Assembly (NCBI GenBank): GCA_017503015.1
Contig: JAFVTX010000052.1
Span: 1 to 43,811 of the forward strand
DNA: 43,811 nt
Direction: 5' to 3'
From: Fibrobacter sp.
GTDB lineage: Bacteria; Fibrobacterota; Fibrobacteria; Fibrobacterales; Fibrobacteraceae
A program made the position numbers and the translations under genes. Below, in pieces: positions 24,760 through 32,847 of this stretch. Position 1 is the stretch's first letter; each line of letters begins with the position of its first letter. The notes under the pieces were generated by a model that saw nothing but the letters and a program-made list of their open reading frames with translations, was not told where the DNA came from and did no database searches.

Positions 24760-26365
24760 TGTCATCCACCAGGATGAACGCCGGGAAATCCTTGATGGTA
24801 ATCTTCCTTATGGCTTCCATGCCCAGTTCCGGGAAGGCCACGATGTCGTTGCTCAAAATGTTCTGTTCGGCAAGGATAGCCGCCGGGCCGCCGATGGAGC
24901 CCAGATAGAAGCCGCCGTATTTGTGGCAAGCGTCGGTCACGTCCTGGCTGCGGTTGCCCTTCGCCACCATAATCATGGAAGCACCCTTGCTCTGGAAGCG
25001 CATCACGTAGGGATCCATGCGGCCGGCGGTCGTGGGTCCGAAGCTTCCGGTGGGCATGCCTTCCGGAGTCTTGGCAGGGCCGGCGTAGTAAATCGGGTGG
25101 TTGCTCACCACTTCGAGCACGGTCTTCTCGATATCGGTAAGGGCCTCGCCCTTTTCCTGCTTGTCGAAGATTTCGGCAATCTTCGCGTGAGCCATGTCGC
25201 GGGCCACAATCATGGTGCCCTTCAGGTTCAGGCGGGTCTTCACCGGATACTTGGTAAGCTCGGCAAGCACGTCCTTCATGGGACGGTCAAGGTCAATTTC
25301 TACCGCCGGGGCCATGTTCACGGCATCGCCCTTGGGCAGGTACTGTTCCGGATGGTGTTCCATCTTCTCGAGCCAGAGGCCGTTCTCGTCGATCTTCGCC
25401 TTGATGTTGCGGTCTGCAGAGCAAGAGACACCGATGGAGACCGGGCAGCTTGCCGCATGGCGCGGGCAGCGGATCACGCGCACATCGTGCACAAAATACT
25501 TGCCACCGAACTGGGCGCCAATGCCCGTCTTCTGGCAGATGTGCAGAACCTTTTCTTCCATCTCCACGTCGCGGAACATGCGTCCGCCTTCGGAACCCGT
25601 AGTCGGAAGGTCGTCCAGGTAGCCGCAGCTGGCCAGTTTCACTGTGTGGGTGTTCATTTCGGCAGAAGTTCCACCAATCACAATGGCCAGGTGGTACGGG
25701 GGGCATGCCGCCGTACCGAGGGTTTTTACTTTGTCCGAAATAAACTTCTCAAGAGACTTGGGGTTGAGGAGCGCCTTGGTCATGGGCCAGTAGTAAGTCT
25801 TGTTGGCAGAGCCGCCGCCCTTGGCGACGAACAGGAACTTGAGGTCCGCGCCCTCTTCGGCGTGGATGTCAATCTGGGCGGGCAAGTTGCAGGCCGTGTT
25901 CTTCTCCTCGTACATGGTGAGGGGGGCAATCTGGCTGTAGCGCAGGTTCTTGCCGGTGTAGGCGTTGTAAATACCTTCAGAAATCGCCTTCGCGTCGTCG
26001 GCGCCGGTCCAGACCTGCTGGCCCTTGTGGCAAATACAGATGGCAGTGCCGGTGTCCTGGCAGAACGGGAGGATTCCCTTGGCGGCCACGCAGGCGTTCT
26101 TCAAAAGCGTGAGGGCCACGAACTTGTCGTTGTCCGATGCCTCCGGGTCCTGCAAAATCTTTGCCACCTTCTGGGTGTGGGCCGGGCGGAGCCGAAAACT
26201 CACTTCCTCGAACGCCGCCTGGGCAATCTTGGTCAGCGCCTCGGGGGCGACCTTCAAAATCTTCTTGCCTTCGAACTCGGCGACAGAAATGCCGTCCTTG
26301 CCGAGGTTCACGTATTCAGTCTTGTCTTCGCCGTGCTGCACGGTCGCTTCGTATTTGAATGCCAT
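24728..26365 (-). CDS. fumA: Class I fumarate hydratase (Fe-S dependent)
   Basis: Reversible hydration of fumarate to malate. In succinate-forming anaerobes it runs from malate to fumarate. Class I, oxygen-sensitive [4Fe-4S] type, 545 aa: candidate cluster cysteines include C102 in FCQDTGTAI, the Cys in [11 protein letters not shown] and those in [15 protein letters not shown]. Other family motifs are [51 protein letters not shown] and [20 protein letters not shown]-terminal catalytic and C-terminal swivelling domains are fused in one chain as in E. coli FumA/B. ATG 26365 is preceded by a TAGGGG repeat tract. The 3' end is duplicated 142 bp away (element 24582-24759). Confidence 0.95.
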   Translation of the reverse strand: MAFKYEATVQHGEDKTEYVNLGKDGISVAEFEGKKILKVAPEALTKIAQAAFEEVSFRLRPAHTQKVAKILQDPEASDNDKFVALTLLKNACVAAKGILPFCQDTGTAICICHKGQQVWTGADDAKAISEGIYNAYTGKNLRYSQIAPLTMYEEKNTACNLPAQIDIHAEEGADLKFLFVAKGGGSANKTYYWPMTKALLNPKSLEKFISDKVKTLGTAACPPYHLAIVIGGTSAEMNTHTVKLASCGYLDDLPTTGSEGGRMFRDVEMEEKVLHICQKTGIGAQFGGKYFVHDVRVIRCPRHAASCPVSIGVSCSADRNIKAKIDENGLWLEKMEHHPEQYLPKGDAVNMAPAVEIDLDRPMKDVLAELTKYPVKTRLNLKGTMIVARDMAHAKIAEIFDKQEKGEALTDIEKTVLEVVSNHPIYYAGPAKTPEGMPTGSFGPTTAGRMDPYVMRFQSKGASMIMVAKGNRSQDVTDACHKYGGFYLGSIGGPAAILAEQNILSNDIVAFPELGMEAIRKITIKDFPAFILVDDKGNDFFKDLL

Positions 26366-26692
26366 AGTAGTTTAGGGGTTAGGGGTTAGGATCTAGGGGT
26401 TAGCGGTTACGGGGAAAGCCTTCCCCTCGGTGGCACGTTGTTGCCACCTACCCTTTCTAGCGGGCTTCAATCGCCAGCCCGCAACGCCTGGCTTACAGTT
26501 CATATATTACAAGATAAAATTTCCATGCCCAAGTGGAGCGTTTTCGGCTTTTTTAGGCCGCAATAATCAGCAAAAAAGCGACAAAAGGATAAAAAAAGCG
26601 GACAAAATGATTTTTTTTGAAAAAAAGTGAGCAAATCGGACAAAGAAGTGCTATTTTTAGAGCGTTAAAGTTTAAACATAGAGAGGATTACT
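26366..26692. other. Intergenic region: repeat tract and hairpins
   Basis: 327 bp between divergent genes. 26368-26403 is a TAGGGG/TTAGGATCTAGGGG tract. 26411-26482 is a hairpin block: GGGGAAAGCCTTCCCC, GGTGGCA/TGCCACC and GCGGGCT/AGCCCGC. The GGGGAAAGC module is shared with 36217 and 38881. A minus-strand TATCTTG near 26511 could start a ~145-nt fumarase leader containing those hairpins. 26540-26650 is A-rich with AAAAAAG runs, and TATTTTT at 26652-26658 may serve the Ala-rich gene. No convincing coding frame. Confidence 0.6.
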
Positions 26693-27355
26693 ATGAAGAT
26701 TAAGAATCTGTTGCTGGCAACCATGCTGGCTTCTGCCGTTGCCTTTGCAGCTGATGCCGCAAAGCCTGCCGCCGCAGCCCCCGCTGCCGCTCCCGCAAAG
26801 ACCGAAGCCGCAGCACCGGCTGCTGCTCCTGCCCCGGCTGCTGAAGCCGCTGCTCCCGCAGCTGCTGCCCCTGCTGAAGCCGCACCGGCACCCGCTGCCG
26901 AAGCTGCTCCTGCTGCCGCTCCTGCTGAAGCCGCTGCCGCTCCTGCCGCAGCCCCTGCTGATTCTGCTGCTCAGCCTGCTCCCGCTGCCGCACCCGCCGA
27001 AGCCGCTGCCGCCCCTGCTGATTCTGCCGCTCAGCCTGCTGAAGCAGCCGCTCCCGCCGACTCCGCTGCCGCCGCTCCGGCTGAAGCCGTAGCCGCCGCA
27101 GATACCGCCAAGGCCGACTCCGCCGAAGTGCTGGAAGCCAAGACCGAAGAAGCTCCGGTTGACAGCGCCGCCCTCGCCCAGTCCGAAGCCGACAAGAAGG
27201 CCGCCGAAGAAACCGCCAAGGCCGAGGCCGCCGCTCAGCCCGCCGAAGCAAGCGCTTCTGCCAAGTCCTCCATCATGGAAAACCCCTGGGAATTCCTGAT
27301 CGTGTCTGCCGCCTTCGTGGCATCCGTGCTGGTGATTATCTTCACCGGGGACTGA
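26693..27355 (+). CDS. Exported Ala/Pro-rich protein with C-terminal membrane anchor
   Basis: 220 aa, no known family. A clear signal peptide (MKIKNLLLATMLASAVAFA-ADA) is followed by ~175 residues of low complexity, mostly Ala, Pro and Glu with repeated AAPAEAA and AAPADSAAQP units, becoming more acidic and Lys-rich towards 150-190. A single hydrophobic helix near the C-terminus (WEFLIVSAAFVASVLVIIF) ends in TGD. The layout suggests an extended, periplasm-spanning or envelope-anchored spacer; function unknown. A GAGAGGA ribosome site precedes the ATG. Two terminators in tandem follow, which fits a strongly expressed single gene. Confidence 0.75.
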   Translation: MKIKNLLLATMLASAVAFAADAAKPAAAAPAAAPAKTEAAAPAAAPAPAAEAAAPAAAAPAEAAPAPAAEAAPAAAPAEAAAAPAAAPADSAAQPAPAAAPAEAAAAPADSAAQPAEAAAPADSAAAAPAEAVAAADTAKADSAEVLEAKTEEAPVDSAALAQSEADKKAAEETAKAEAAAQPAEASASAKSSIMENPWEFLIVSAAFVASVLVIIFTGD

Positions 27356-27418
27356 TACTGACCGCTCGTTCGTCTTTTTGAGCGAAGTTCCTCCGGAATC
27401 TCACTCGCTCTCGCAACC

Positions 27419-27447
27419 GCCCCAGTTTAATAACTGGGGCTTTGTTG
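27419..27447 (+). terminator. Terminator 1 after Ala-rich gene
   Basis: GCCCCAG-TTTAATAA-CTGGGGC followed by TTTGTTG: a perfect 7-bp stem with a T-rich tail. Confidence 0.75.
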
Positions 27448-27484
27448 CTCACCGAAGCGACAGTTCTAGTTTTATCTAAGGATT

Positions 27485-27518
27485 AAAAAGCCTGACCTTA
27501 GGTCGGGCTTTTTTTGTT
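27485..27518. terminator. Terminator 2, probably bidirectional
   Basis: AAAAAGCCTGACC-TTA-GGTCGGGCTTTTTTT: a 13-bp stem with one G-T pair, T-run on one side and A-run on the other. It sits between the Ala-rich gene and the end of tex, so it may also serve tex. Confidence 0.85.
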
Positions 27519-27724
27519 TGCTGTCATGCCCGCGAATGCGGGCATCTCCGATACTTCGGGCTTACTTCGCCTTGGCACTCCTACGGAGTGCAAGCTCCCC
27601 GCCTCGGTCACTGGAGCAAGTTACTTTGATGCCTTCGGCATCCGCCCGCTACGGTTCAGGGATGACGAAAACCCTGTTTTCTCATCCCTGCCCCTCGCAG
27701 GCACTTGCTCCTGCGACACTCGGC
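27519..27724. repeat. Hairpin cluster downstream of tex
   Basis: The rest of the 369-bp gap carries a series of short perfect hairpins: ATGCCCGC/GCGGGCAT around GAAT or AT, GCACTCC-TA-CGGAGTGC-like, and GATGCC-TTC-GGCATC. It also has AGGGATGA...TCATCCCT (27658-27692) and GCAGGCACTTGCTCCTGC. Several have TTCG-type loops. No coding potential seen. It resembles the other stem-loop blocks of the window but shares no long identity with them. Confidence 0.6.
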
Positions 27725-30130
27725 TTATTTCGCTTTTTTCATAATCTGCTTGAGCATGGAGTTGAGCTTGCCGATCTGGACGGGGGCGGCGGGCTTTTTC
27801 GGCTGCTGGCCCGGGCGTTCCTTACCGGCAATCTTGTTCTTCAAGTCAGCGATGGTAGCGTGGCCCTGGATGCCCCCCTGGGGGCGTCCGCCGCGGTTAT
27901 CGCGGCCGCGGCCACCGAAACCGCCCTTTGGTCCGCCGACACGCTGGCCGCGAGGGCCACTCACGCCCGCACCGGCAACACCGTCGGTAGATTCCTGCTT
28001 CATGGAAAGGCTGATACGCTTCTGGTTTGCATCTACGGCCACCACGCGGACCTTCACGATGTCGCCCACCGTCAAGGCCTCCTTGGCGTCGGCAATGAAC
28101 TTGTCGCTGATTTCGGACACGTGCACCAGGCCGTCCTGATGGACACCGATATCCACGAAGGCACCGAAGTTCGCCACATTGGTCACCACGCCTTCCATCC
28201 AGCTTCCCGTCACCAGGTCGTTGATGGTCTTGATGCGGTCATCGAACTTGGCGTAACGGAATTCCTTACGGGGGTCGCGGCTGGGCTTCTGGAGTTCCTT
28301 CAGAATGTCGTCCAGGGTAGCCTTGCCCACCTCGTCGGAGAGGAACTCTTCCAGGTTGATGGCCTTCACCGCTTCGGCGTTGCCCACCATGTCCTTCACG
28401 GAGACTCCGGCCTTTTCGGCCATCTTCTCCACCAGGGCGTAGTTTTCGGGGTGCACGGCGGAATCGTCCAGCGGGTTTTCCGCGCCGGGGATACGCATAA
28501 AACCTGCGGCCTGTTCAAAAGCCTTGGGGCCAAAGCCCTTCACGTTCTTCAGGGATTCGCGGCTGGCGTAAGCACCGTTTTCTTCGCGATACTTCACTAT
28601 GGCTTCGGAAAGGGTGCTGCTCAGGCCTGCCACGTGGGAAAGGAGCGGAGCAGAAGCGCTGTTCACATCCACGCCCACCATGTTCACGCAGCTTTCCACC
28701 ACTTCGTCCAGGCGCTTCTTCAGTTCGCGCTGGTTCACGTCGTGCTGGTACTGGCCCACACCAATGGACTGGGGGTCCACCTTCACCAGTTCAGCCAGGG
28801 GGTCCTGCAGACGACGACCAATGGAAATGGCTCCACGGGTGGTCACGTCCTCTTTCGGGAATTCCTGGATGGCAATCATGCTGGCGCTATAGACAGAAGC
28901 ACCGGCCTCGCTCACAATGACGCGGGGCGGAACCTTGCCCTTGAACTTCAGGGCCATCTCGCCACAGAAGGCGTCGGTCTCGCGGCTTGCGGTACCGTTA
29001 CCGATGGCAATCAGGTCAATCTTGTACTTGTCGATAAGCTGCATCAGGTAGACGCAGGCGCCGGCCTTGTCGTTCTTGGGTTCGTGGGGGTAAATCACGC
29101 CATGGTCCATGAACTTGCCGTTCTCGTCCAGAACAGCCACCTTGCAACCGGTACGGAAACCAGGGTCCAGGGCGAGTACCGCCTTGTGGCCAGCGGGGGC
29201 GGCCAGCAAAACGTCTTGCAGGTTCTTGCTGAACACCTTGAAGGCCTCCTCTTCGGCGGCGTCCTTCAAAAGCAGGCGCACTTCGCTTTCCATGCTGGGC
29301 TGCAACAGGCGTTCCCAGGCGTCCTGGCACATGTCTTCCAGGTAGGGCTTCCATACGGAATCCTTCTTGATGACCTGGGACTTCAGGTAGCCCACCAACT
29401 CCTCGGTAGGCACTTCGATAGAAAGGCGGAGCACCTTTTCCTTTTCGCCGCGGCGGAGCGCCAGCATACGGTGGCTCGGAATCTTGGAAACGGGTTCGCT
29501 GAAGTCGTAGTAGTCCTTGAACTTGGTCTCCTGCTTTTCGAAATCCTTCTTGACCTTGCTAACCATGACGCCCTTCTTTTCCATCTGGGCGCGGAGGTAC
29601 TGGCGGAATTCAGTATTGTCGGCCACTTCTTCGGCCAAGATGTCGGCTGCACCCTTGAGGGCGGCCTTCGGGTCGGCCAGGCCCTTTTCTTCGGAGAGGT
29701 AGATGCGGGCGATTTCTTCGGCGGTATTGCTGGTGTCTTCCTGTTCCCACATCAGGCGGGCGAGCGGTTCCAGGCCAAGTTCCTTGGCGATGGTGGCGCG
29801 GGTACGCTTCTTGGGCTTGTAGGGGGCGTAAATGTCTTCCAACAGGGTCTTGTCCTTGCAGGCCTCGATCTGGGCCTTCAGTTCGGGGGTAAGCTTGCCC
29901 TGTTCCTCGATGCTCTTGAGGATTGTCTCCTTGCGGTCGGTCAATTCCTGCAGGTAGTCGCGACGGTGGCTGATGTCGCGGAGTTCAATTTCGTTCAGGG
30001 TTCCCGTCTGGTCCTTGCGGTAACGGGCGATAAAGGGGATAGTGCCCCCCTGGTCCATGAGTTCCAGGGCCTTGGCCACGCGCCAAGTTTCAAGTTTCAG
30101 CTCTTCAGCAATAATGGCAGAAAAATCCAT
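27725..30130 (-). CDS. tex: Transcription accessory protein Tex
   Basis: RNA/nucleic-acid-binding transcription factor of the Tex/Spt6 type, 801 aa. Order of domains: N-terminal helical Tex_N (FIARYRKDQTGTLNEIELRDI), a YqgF-like RNase H fold (VLALDPGFRTGCKVAVLDENG...IAIGNGTASRETDAF), a helix-hairpin-helix region (LKNVKGFGPKAFEQAAGFMRI) and an S1 RNA-binding domain (GVVTNVANFGAFVDIGVHQDGLVHVSE). Unusual tail: after S1 come ~50 residues rich in Gly and Arg (PRGQRVGGPKGGFGGRGRDN, RGGRPQGG) and a final Lys-rich helix, resembling an RGG RNA-binding extension. The ATG has no strong Shine-Dalgarno. Confidence 0.94.
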   Translation of the reverse strand: MDFSAIIAEELKLETWRVAKALELMDQGGTIPFIARYRKDQTGTLNEIELRDISHRRDYLQELTDRKETILKSIEEQGKLTPELKAQIEACKDKTLLEDIYAPYKPKKRTRATIAKELGLEPLARLMWEQEDTSNTAEEIARIYLSEEKGLADPKAALKGAADILAEEVADNTEFRQYLRAQMEKKGVMVSKVKKDFEKQETKFKDYYDFSEPVSKIPSHRMLALRRGEKEKVLRLSIEVPTEELVGYLKSQVIKKDSVWKPYLEDMCQDAWERLLQPSMESEVRLLLKDAAEEEAFKVFSKNLQDVLLAAPAGHKAVLALDPGFRTGCKVAVLDENGKFMDHGVIYPHEPKNDKAGACVYLMQLIDKYKIDLIAIGNGTASRETDAFCGEMALKFKGKVPPRVIVSEAGASVYSASMIAIQEFPKEDVTTRGAISIGRRLQDPLAELVKVDPQSIGVGQYQHDVNQRELKKRLDEVVESCVNMVGVDVNSASAPLLSHVAGLSSTLSEAIVKYREENGAYASRESLKNVKGFGPKAFEQAAGFMRIPGAENPLDDSAVHPENYALVEKMAEKAGVSVKDMVGNAEAVKAINLEEFLSDEVGKATLDDILKELQKPSRDPRKEFRYAKFDDRIKTINDLVTGSWMEGVVTNVANFGAFVDIGVHQDGLVHVSEISDKFIADAKEALTVGDIVKVRVVAVDANQKRISLSMKQESTDGVAGAGVSGPRGQRVGGPKGGFGGRGRDNRGGRPQGGIQGHATIADLKNKIAGKERPGQQPKKPAAPVQIGKLNSMLKQIMKKAK

Positions 30131-30226
30131 AATTCATTTTCCGATTGGAGGGTCCTAGTCTTCCGAAAAGGCCCTAAGTTAAACGACCCGGCGGCGTCTG
30201 CCGCAGGGCACCCTCGCGGGTCTGTT

Positions 30227-30233
30227 GAATATA
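30227..30233 (-). promoter_or_regulatory. TATATTC box upstream of tex
   Basis: Minus-strand TTTTACTATATTCAACAG; TATATTC lies about 95 bases before the tex ATG. The gap between is otherwise featureless. Confidence 0.4.
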
Positions 30234-30268
30234 GTAAAAGGTCACCTCAAAAAGGGAATTTTTAGGCT

Positions 30269-31411
30269 CTAATGGCGGCCAGAAGGTCTCGGTTTCGGGG
30301 CCGAGGTGGTGCGGGACCTGGGAGCCGGCTGGCTGATGGAGCCGCCCTGGTTCCTGGAATCGTAACGACGGTTGTCGTAGCGTCTGGAATCGTCGTCACT
30401 GTCCACGTAACGGGTCGGGAGCCTTTCCGGTTCAATACCGCCCGGGCCCGGAGCTGGCCGCCTTGCCGCAGGGGCCGAAGGGCTAGCCGCAGGGTAAGAC
30501 TGGGGAGCAGGCGCCGTCATCACACGGGTGGCAGGTGCAGGAGCTACGCGTGTAGCCGGAGCAGGAACCGTCGACATTCTGGCTCCAGAGGGGGCCGGTG
30601 CCACCCGTACCGCAGGAGCGGGAGCCACACGGCTGGCGGGCGCCGGAGCGGGCCTTCTCGGAGGCGGGCTGTTAAAGTGGTGGGGCGGACGGTAGCGCCT
30701 CGGGTGCCGGGGAATCGGCCGATGGGCATACCAGCGGGTATCCCGTACGTAGATGACGCGGGGGCCCCAGTCTATCCAGCAGGAACCCCAACCCCACTCG
30801 CCGAACCAGGTGCCCAGCCACACGCCGGAACCGTAATAGACACGGGTGTAGCCGTCATAACGCACGTAATAGACCACGCGGGGGTTATAGACCGGCACGT
30901 AAACGTATTCCTTCTGCACTGGGTAGATGGTGATGTTGTCGCCGGTCTCCACCTTCACCTGTTCATTTGTCTTCAAGTGTCCGTAGTCGTAGGCCTTCTG
31001 GCGCATGCGCTGCACCGCCTCCATCACGTCTTCTTTCTGGTTGGTGACGGCATCGCCCAGCTGGTCAGTCCAAGTGCGGTACTTGCTCATCATGGAAAGC
31101 ACCGACGGGAACGGCAAAAGCGCCTGCACGCTGGGGTCATAGGGCAGGTTCGCCTCCTCGATGGCATTGGCGAGGGTCTCCCCCTTCAGGTTCTTGTGGG
31201 ATTCCGCCCACAGGGCGGCGGGGGCAATCTGATTTCCGTAGGTAGAAGCGTCCAGCACCTGCACCAGCAGCGGGTCAGGGTAAAGGGCGATGTTTGCCAC
31301 CAGGGTATCCAGCTCCGAAGTAGAGTAGTTGGCCTGGGCAAAGCCCGAAACACCAAGGCAAAGGACCAGCGCGGCCATCACATTCAGCAATCTTGAAAAC
31401 AACCTGTCCAC
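30269..31411 (-). CDS. DUF3300 family exported protein
   Basis: 380-aa protein of unknown function carrying the DUF3300 domain, recognised by LDTLVANIALYPDPLLVQVLDASTY, WAESHKNLKGETLANAIEEANLPYDPSVQALLPFPSVL and VYVPVYNPRVVYYVRY. The signal peptide begins at GTG 31411 (MDRLFSRLLNVMAALVLCLG, cleavage near GFAQA), chosen because AAAGGAGG sits just upstream; the frame continues to an ATG at 31477 that would bury the signal. The C-terminal third is a Pro/Ala/Arg-rich, repetitive tail (APAPASRVAPAPAVRVAPAP) ending in RSTRTT-like basic sequence, likely disordered. An aromatic WGWGSCWIDWGPRV segment separates the two. Located in the envelope by inference. Confidence 0.85.
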   Translation of the reverse strand: MDRLFSRLLNVMAALVLCLGVSGFAQANYSTSELDTLVANIALYPDPLLVQVLDASTYGNQIAPAALWAESHKNLKGETLANAIEEANLPYDPSVQALLPFPSVLSMMSKYRTWTDQLGDAVTNQKEDVMEAVQRMRQKAYDYGHLKTNEQVKVETGDNITIYPVQKEYVYVPVYNPRVVYYVRYDGYTRVYYGSGVWLGTWFGEWGWGSCWIDWGPRVIYVRDTRWYAHRPIPRHPRRYRPPHHFNSPPPRRPAPAPASRVAPAPAVRVAPAPSGARMSTVPAPATRVAPAPATRVMTAPAPQSYPAASPSAPAARRPAPGPGGIEPERLPTRYVDSDDDSRRYDNRRYDSRNQGGSISQPAPRSRTTSAPKPRPSGRH

Positions 31412-31436
31412 GGGAACCTCCTTTGCTGTTCTCGTT

Positions 31437-31443
31437 AAATATA
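31437..31443 (-). promoter_or_regulatory. TATATTT box upstream of DUF3300 gene
   Basis: Minus-strand TTTGTATATTTAACGAG: TATATTT 25 nt before the GTG start at 31411, with the AAAGGAGG ribosome site between. Confidence 0.5.
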
Positions 31444-31504
31444 CAAATTTCGTTTCTATTTCTTGAACCTCCATCACACAACAACCCCTAACGCCGTTTT
31501 TTTA

Positions 31505-31784
31505 TATATTTACCCATATAGCAGTCAGTCCCGCTGACAGCGATAAATTCCGGGCGGGTAGTTCAACTCTCTGCTTGACGCCGTCCTCCCTTTGCAGGCG
31601 CGACATGCCCGCGATTCGAGGACAGGAACCCTATGGGGAGGCCGGCCCCTGGCGATCAACGTAGAGCACCCCCACGTTTTGTGGGATTCCCAATCTGTCA
31701 TCAACAGGTTTGTGGACCGGTGTTCTGCGTTTCTACACACATGCTCCTGTTTGCAAACCACAAAATTTTCACAGGAGTTCTCAA
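31505..31784 (+). promoter_or_regulatory. TATATTT box and long untranslated leader of the Rpn gene
   Basis: TATATTTA at 31505-31512 is the nearest promoter-like box, which would leave a ~270-nt leader before ATG 31785. The leader is G+C-rich and has possible hairpins, for example CCCCAC-GTTTT-GTGGG at 31671-31684 and GGAGGCCGGCCCC near 31636. An ACAGGAG ribosome site lies eight bases before the ATG. No good coding frame. Whether the leader regulates the nuclease is unknown. Confidence 0.4.
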
Positions 31785-32573
31785 ATGACTATCAAGCCTT
31801 TTGACGATCTGGACATTACGGACCCGATTATGTTCGGGCTCGTATTCAGCAACACCCATATTGCCAAGCCCTTTATCGAGCACCTGCTCGGCATCGAAAT
31901 CGACCACCTCGAAACCCCAACCCCAGAAGCCGTGCTGAGCTATGATGCGGAGCACAAGGGCGTCCGCTACGATGTATTCGCACGGGAAACAAACGAAAAC
32001 GGAGAAACGATTCGCTCTTTTGACTTGGAGATGCAGATGGTCGACACCAAGGAACTCCCACAACGAGCACGGTATTACCAGAGCGTATGCGATGGCGTTG
32101 CACTCTCGAAGGGAGATTTCTACACCAGCCTCAGGGAACAGCATGTCATATTTCTGTGCCCAATGGACATTTTTAACCACGGATATCCCGTTTACCACTT
32201 CGAGAACCGAGCCCGAGAGAATCCCGACATCACTTTGGGGGATCTTTCTTATAAGAATTTTTATATATTTACAAGGTACGAGCAGTTTAAGGATTCGGTC
32301 GTCAGGGCGTACATGAAATACTTTGCGACCAGGCGTGCGGACTCCAACGAAACCCAAAACATCAACAGCCAAGTCGCCTTCTACAAGACCGACACATTCA
32401 TAAGGAACAAATACATGACTTACGAATACGATCTCCACGAAAGCAAAGAAGCGGGAAAGTGGGAAATGGTGGACGCAATGCTCGCTAATGATATCCCCGT
32501 TGAAAAAATCGCTACTATTTCCGGTTTTTCCAAAGAAGATATTCTCAAGCGCAGTGCTGCTTCAGCAAAGTAA
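31785..32573 (+). CDS. Rpn-family PD-(D/E)XK nuclease (transposase-31-like)
   Basis: 262-aa protein of the Rpn/PDDEXK_2 family (recombination-promoting nucleases; long members are DNA-cutting toxins in other bacteria). N-terminus KPFDDLDITDPIMFGLVFSN is typical. The nuclease core shows D in GVRYDVFARE and E-x-Q in FDLEMQM, followed by RARYYQSVCDG and the family's FLCPMDIF and YKNFYIFTRYEQ segments. The tail after AGKWEMVDAMLANDIPVEKI is shorter than usual and lacks the Glu/Gly/Lys-rich linker that Rpn proteins normally have; that linker is instead present in the duplicated cassette just downstream. ATG 31785 is set by AGGAG. The gene contains an internal AAGGA-ATG start (32415) in frame. Confidence 0.88.
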   Translation: MTIKPFDDLDITDPIMFGLVFSNTHIAKPFIEHLLGIEIDHLETPTPEAVLSYDAEHKGVRYDVFARETNENGETIRSFDLEMQMVDTKELPQRARYYQSVCDGVALSKGDFYTSLREQHVIFLCPMDIFNHGYPVYHFENRARENPDITLGDLSYKNFYIFTRYEQFKDSVVRAYMKYFATRRADSNETQNINSQVAFYKTDTFIRNKYMTYEYDLHESKEAGKWEMVDAMLANDIPVEKIATISGFSKEDILKRSAASAK

Positions 32574-32689
32574 TATTCTCAAGCCGAAAACCATCAACAG
32601 CCAAGTCGCCTTCTACAAAACCGATACATTCATAAGGAACAAATACATGACTTACGAATATGATCTCCACGAAAGCAAGGAAGCGGGAA
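32360..32689 (+). repeat. 98-bp direct duplication of the Rpn 3' region
   Basis: 32360-32457 and 32592-32689 are 98-bp direct copies, 232 bp apart, with four differences. All four are synonymous in the Rpn reading frame (Lys, Asp, Tyr and Lys codons). A 12-bp microhomology ATATTCTCAAGC (32539-32550 and 32573-32584) marks the junction. Beyond the repeat the two copies continue into different C-termini. Confidence 0.9.
32402..32417 (+). promoter_or_regulatory. Internal ribosome site and in-frame ATG within the Rpn gene
   Basis: AAGGA eight bases before ATG 32415, in frame with the nuclease; it would yield a 52-aa C-terminal product starting MTYEYDLHES. The same signal is retained before ATG 32647 in the downstream copy. 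In other Rpn systems short products from internal starts (RpnS) neutralise the long nuclease, so this may be the antitoxin start. Confidence 0.45.
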
Positions 32690-32823
32690 GAGCCGAAGGA
32701 AAAGCCGAGGGGATGACCGAAAAAGCCCGCGAAATGGCGCGAGGGTTGCGTGATGACGGAGTTTCCCTGGAAATCATTTCCCGTCGTTCGGGGCTTTCCA
32801 TCGAAGAAATCAAAGCCCTCTAA
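32647..32823 (+). CDS. Stand-alone Rpn C-terminal cassette, possible RpnS-like small protein
   Basis: 58 aa if started at ATG 32647 (AAGGA eight bases upstream). It reads MTYEYDLHESKEAG, then the Glu/Gly/Lys linker RAEGKAEGMTEKAREMARG and the classical Rpn C-terminal helix pair LRDDGVSLEIISRRSGLSIEEIKAL. This is the canonical family tail that the upstream full-length gene lacks. The frame continues upstream to 32592 as INSQVAFYKTDTFIRNKY, the copy of the parental gene. It could be an independently translated antitoxin-like peptide, or simply the remnant 3' end of a second Rpn gene left by recombination. A terminator follows 25 bases after the stop. Confidence 0.55.
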   Translation: MTYEYDLHESKEAGRAEGKAEGMTEKAREMARGLRDDGVSLEIISRRSGLSIEEIKAL

Positions 32824-32847
32824 CCAAGGCTATTTCAACCCCATTTT

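Noticed and set aside
24923-26389. 488-codon open frame antisense to the fumarase gene
   Set aside because: It mirrors the class I fumarase exactly, has no family features (His/Val/Gly-rich shadow composition) and no ribosome site; it results from biased third positions.
26430-26630. Possible 66-aa gene before the Ala-rich gene
   Set aside because: Covers hairpins and an A-rich promoter region, has no ribosome site and low-complexity content.
27518-30265. 915-codon open frame antisense to tex
   Set aside because: Shadow of Tex; no signal peptide, domains or promoter of its own, and composition typical of antisense translation.
30272-31396. 374-codon open frame antisense to the DUF3300 gene
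   Set aside because: Arises from the Pro/Arg-rich repeat region read backwards; no ribosome site and no recognisable motif.
31412-31477. ATG 31477 as the DUF3300 start
   Set aside because: It would place 22 charged residues before the signal peptide and ignore the AAAGGAGG site five bases before GTG 31411.
31710-32823. Insertion sequence around the Rpn gene
   Set aside because: Rpn proteins are sometimes labelled transposase-31, but I see no terminal inverted repeats or target duplication around the locus.
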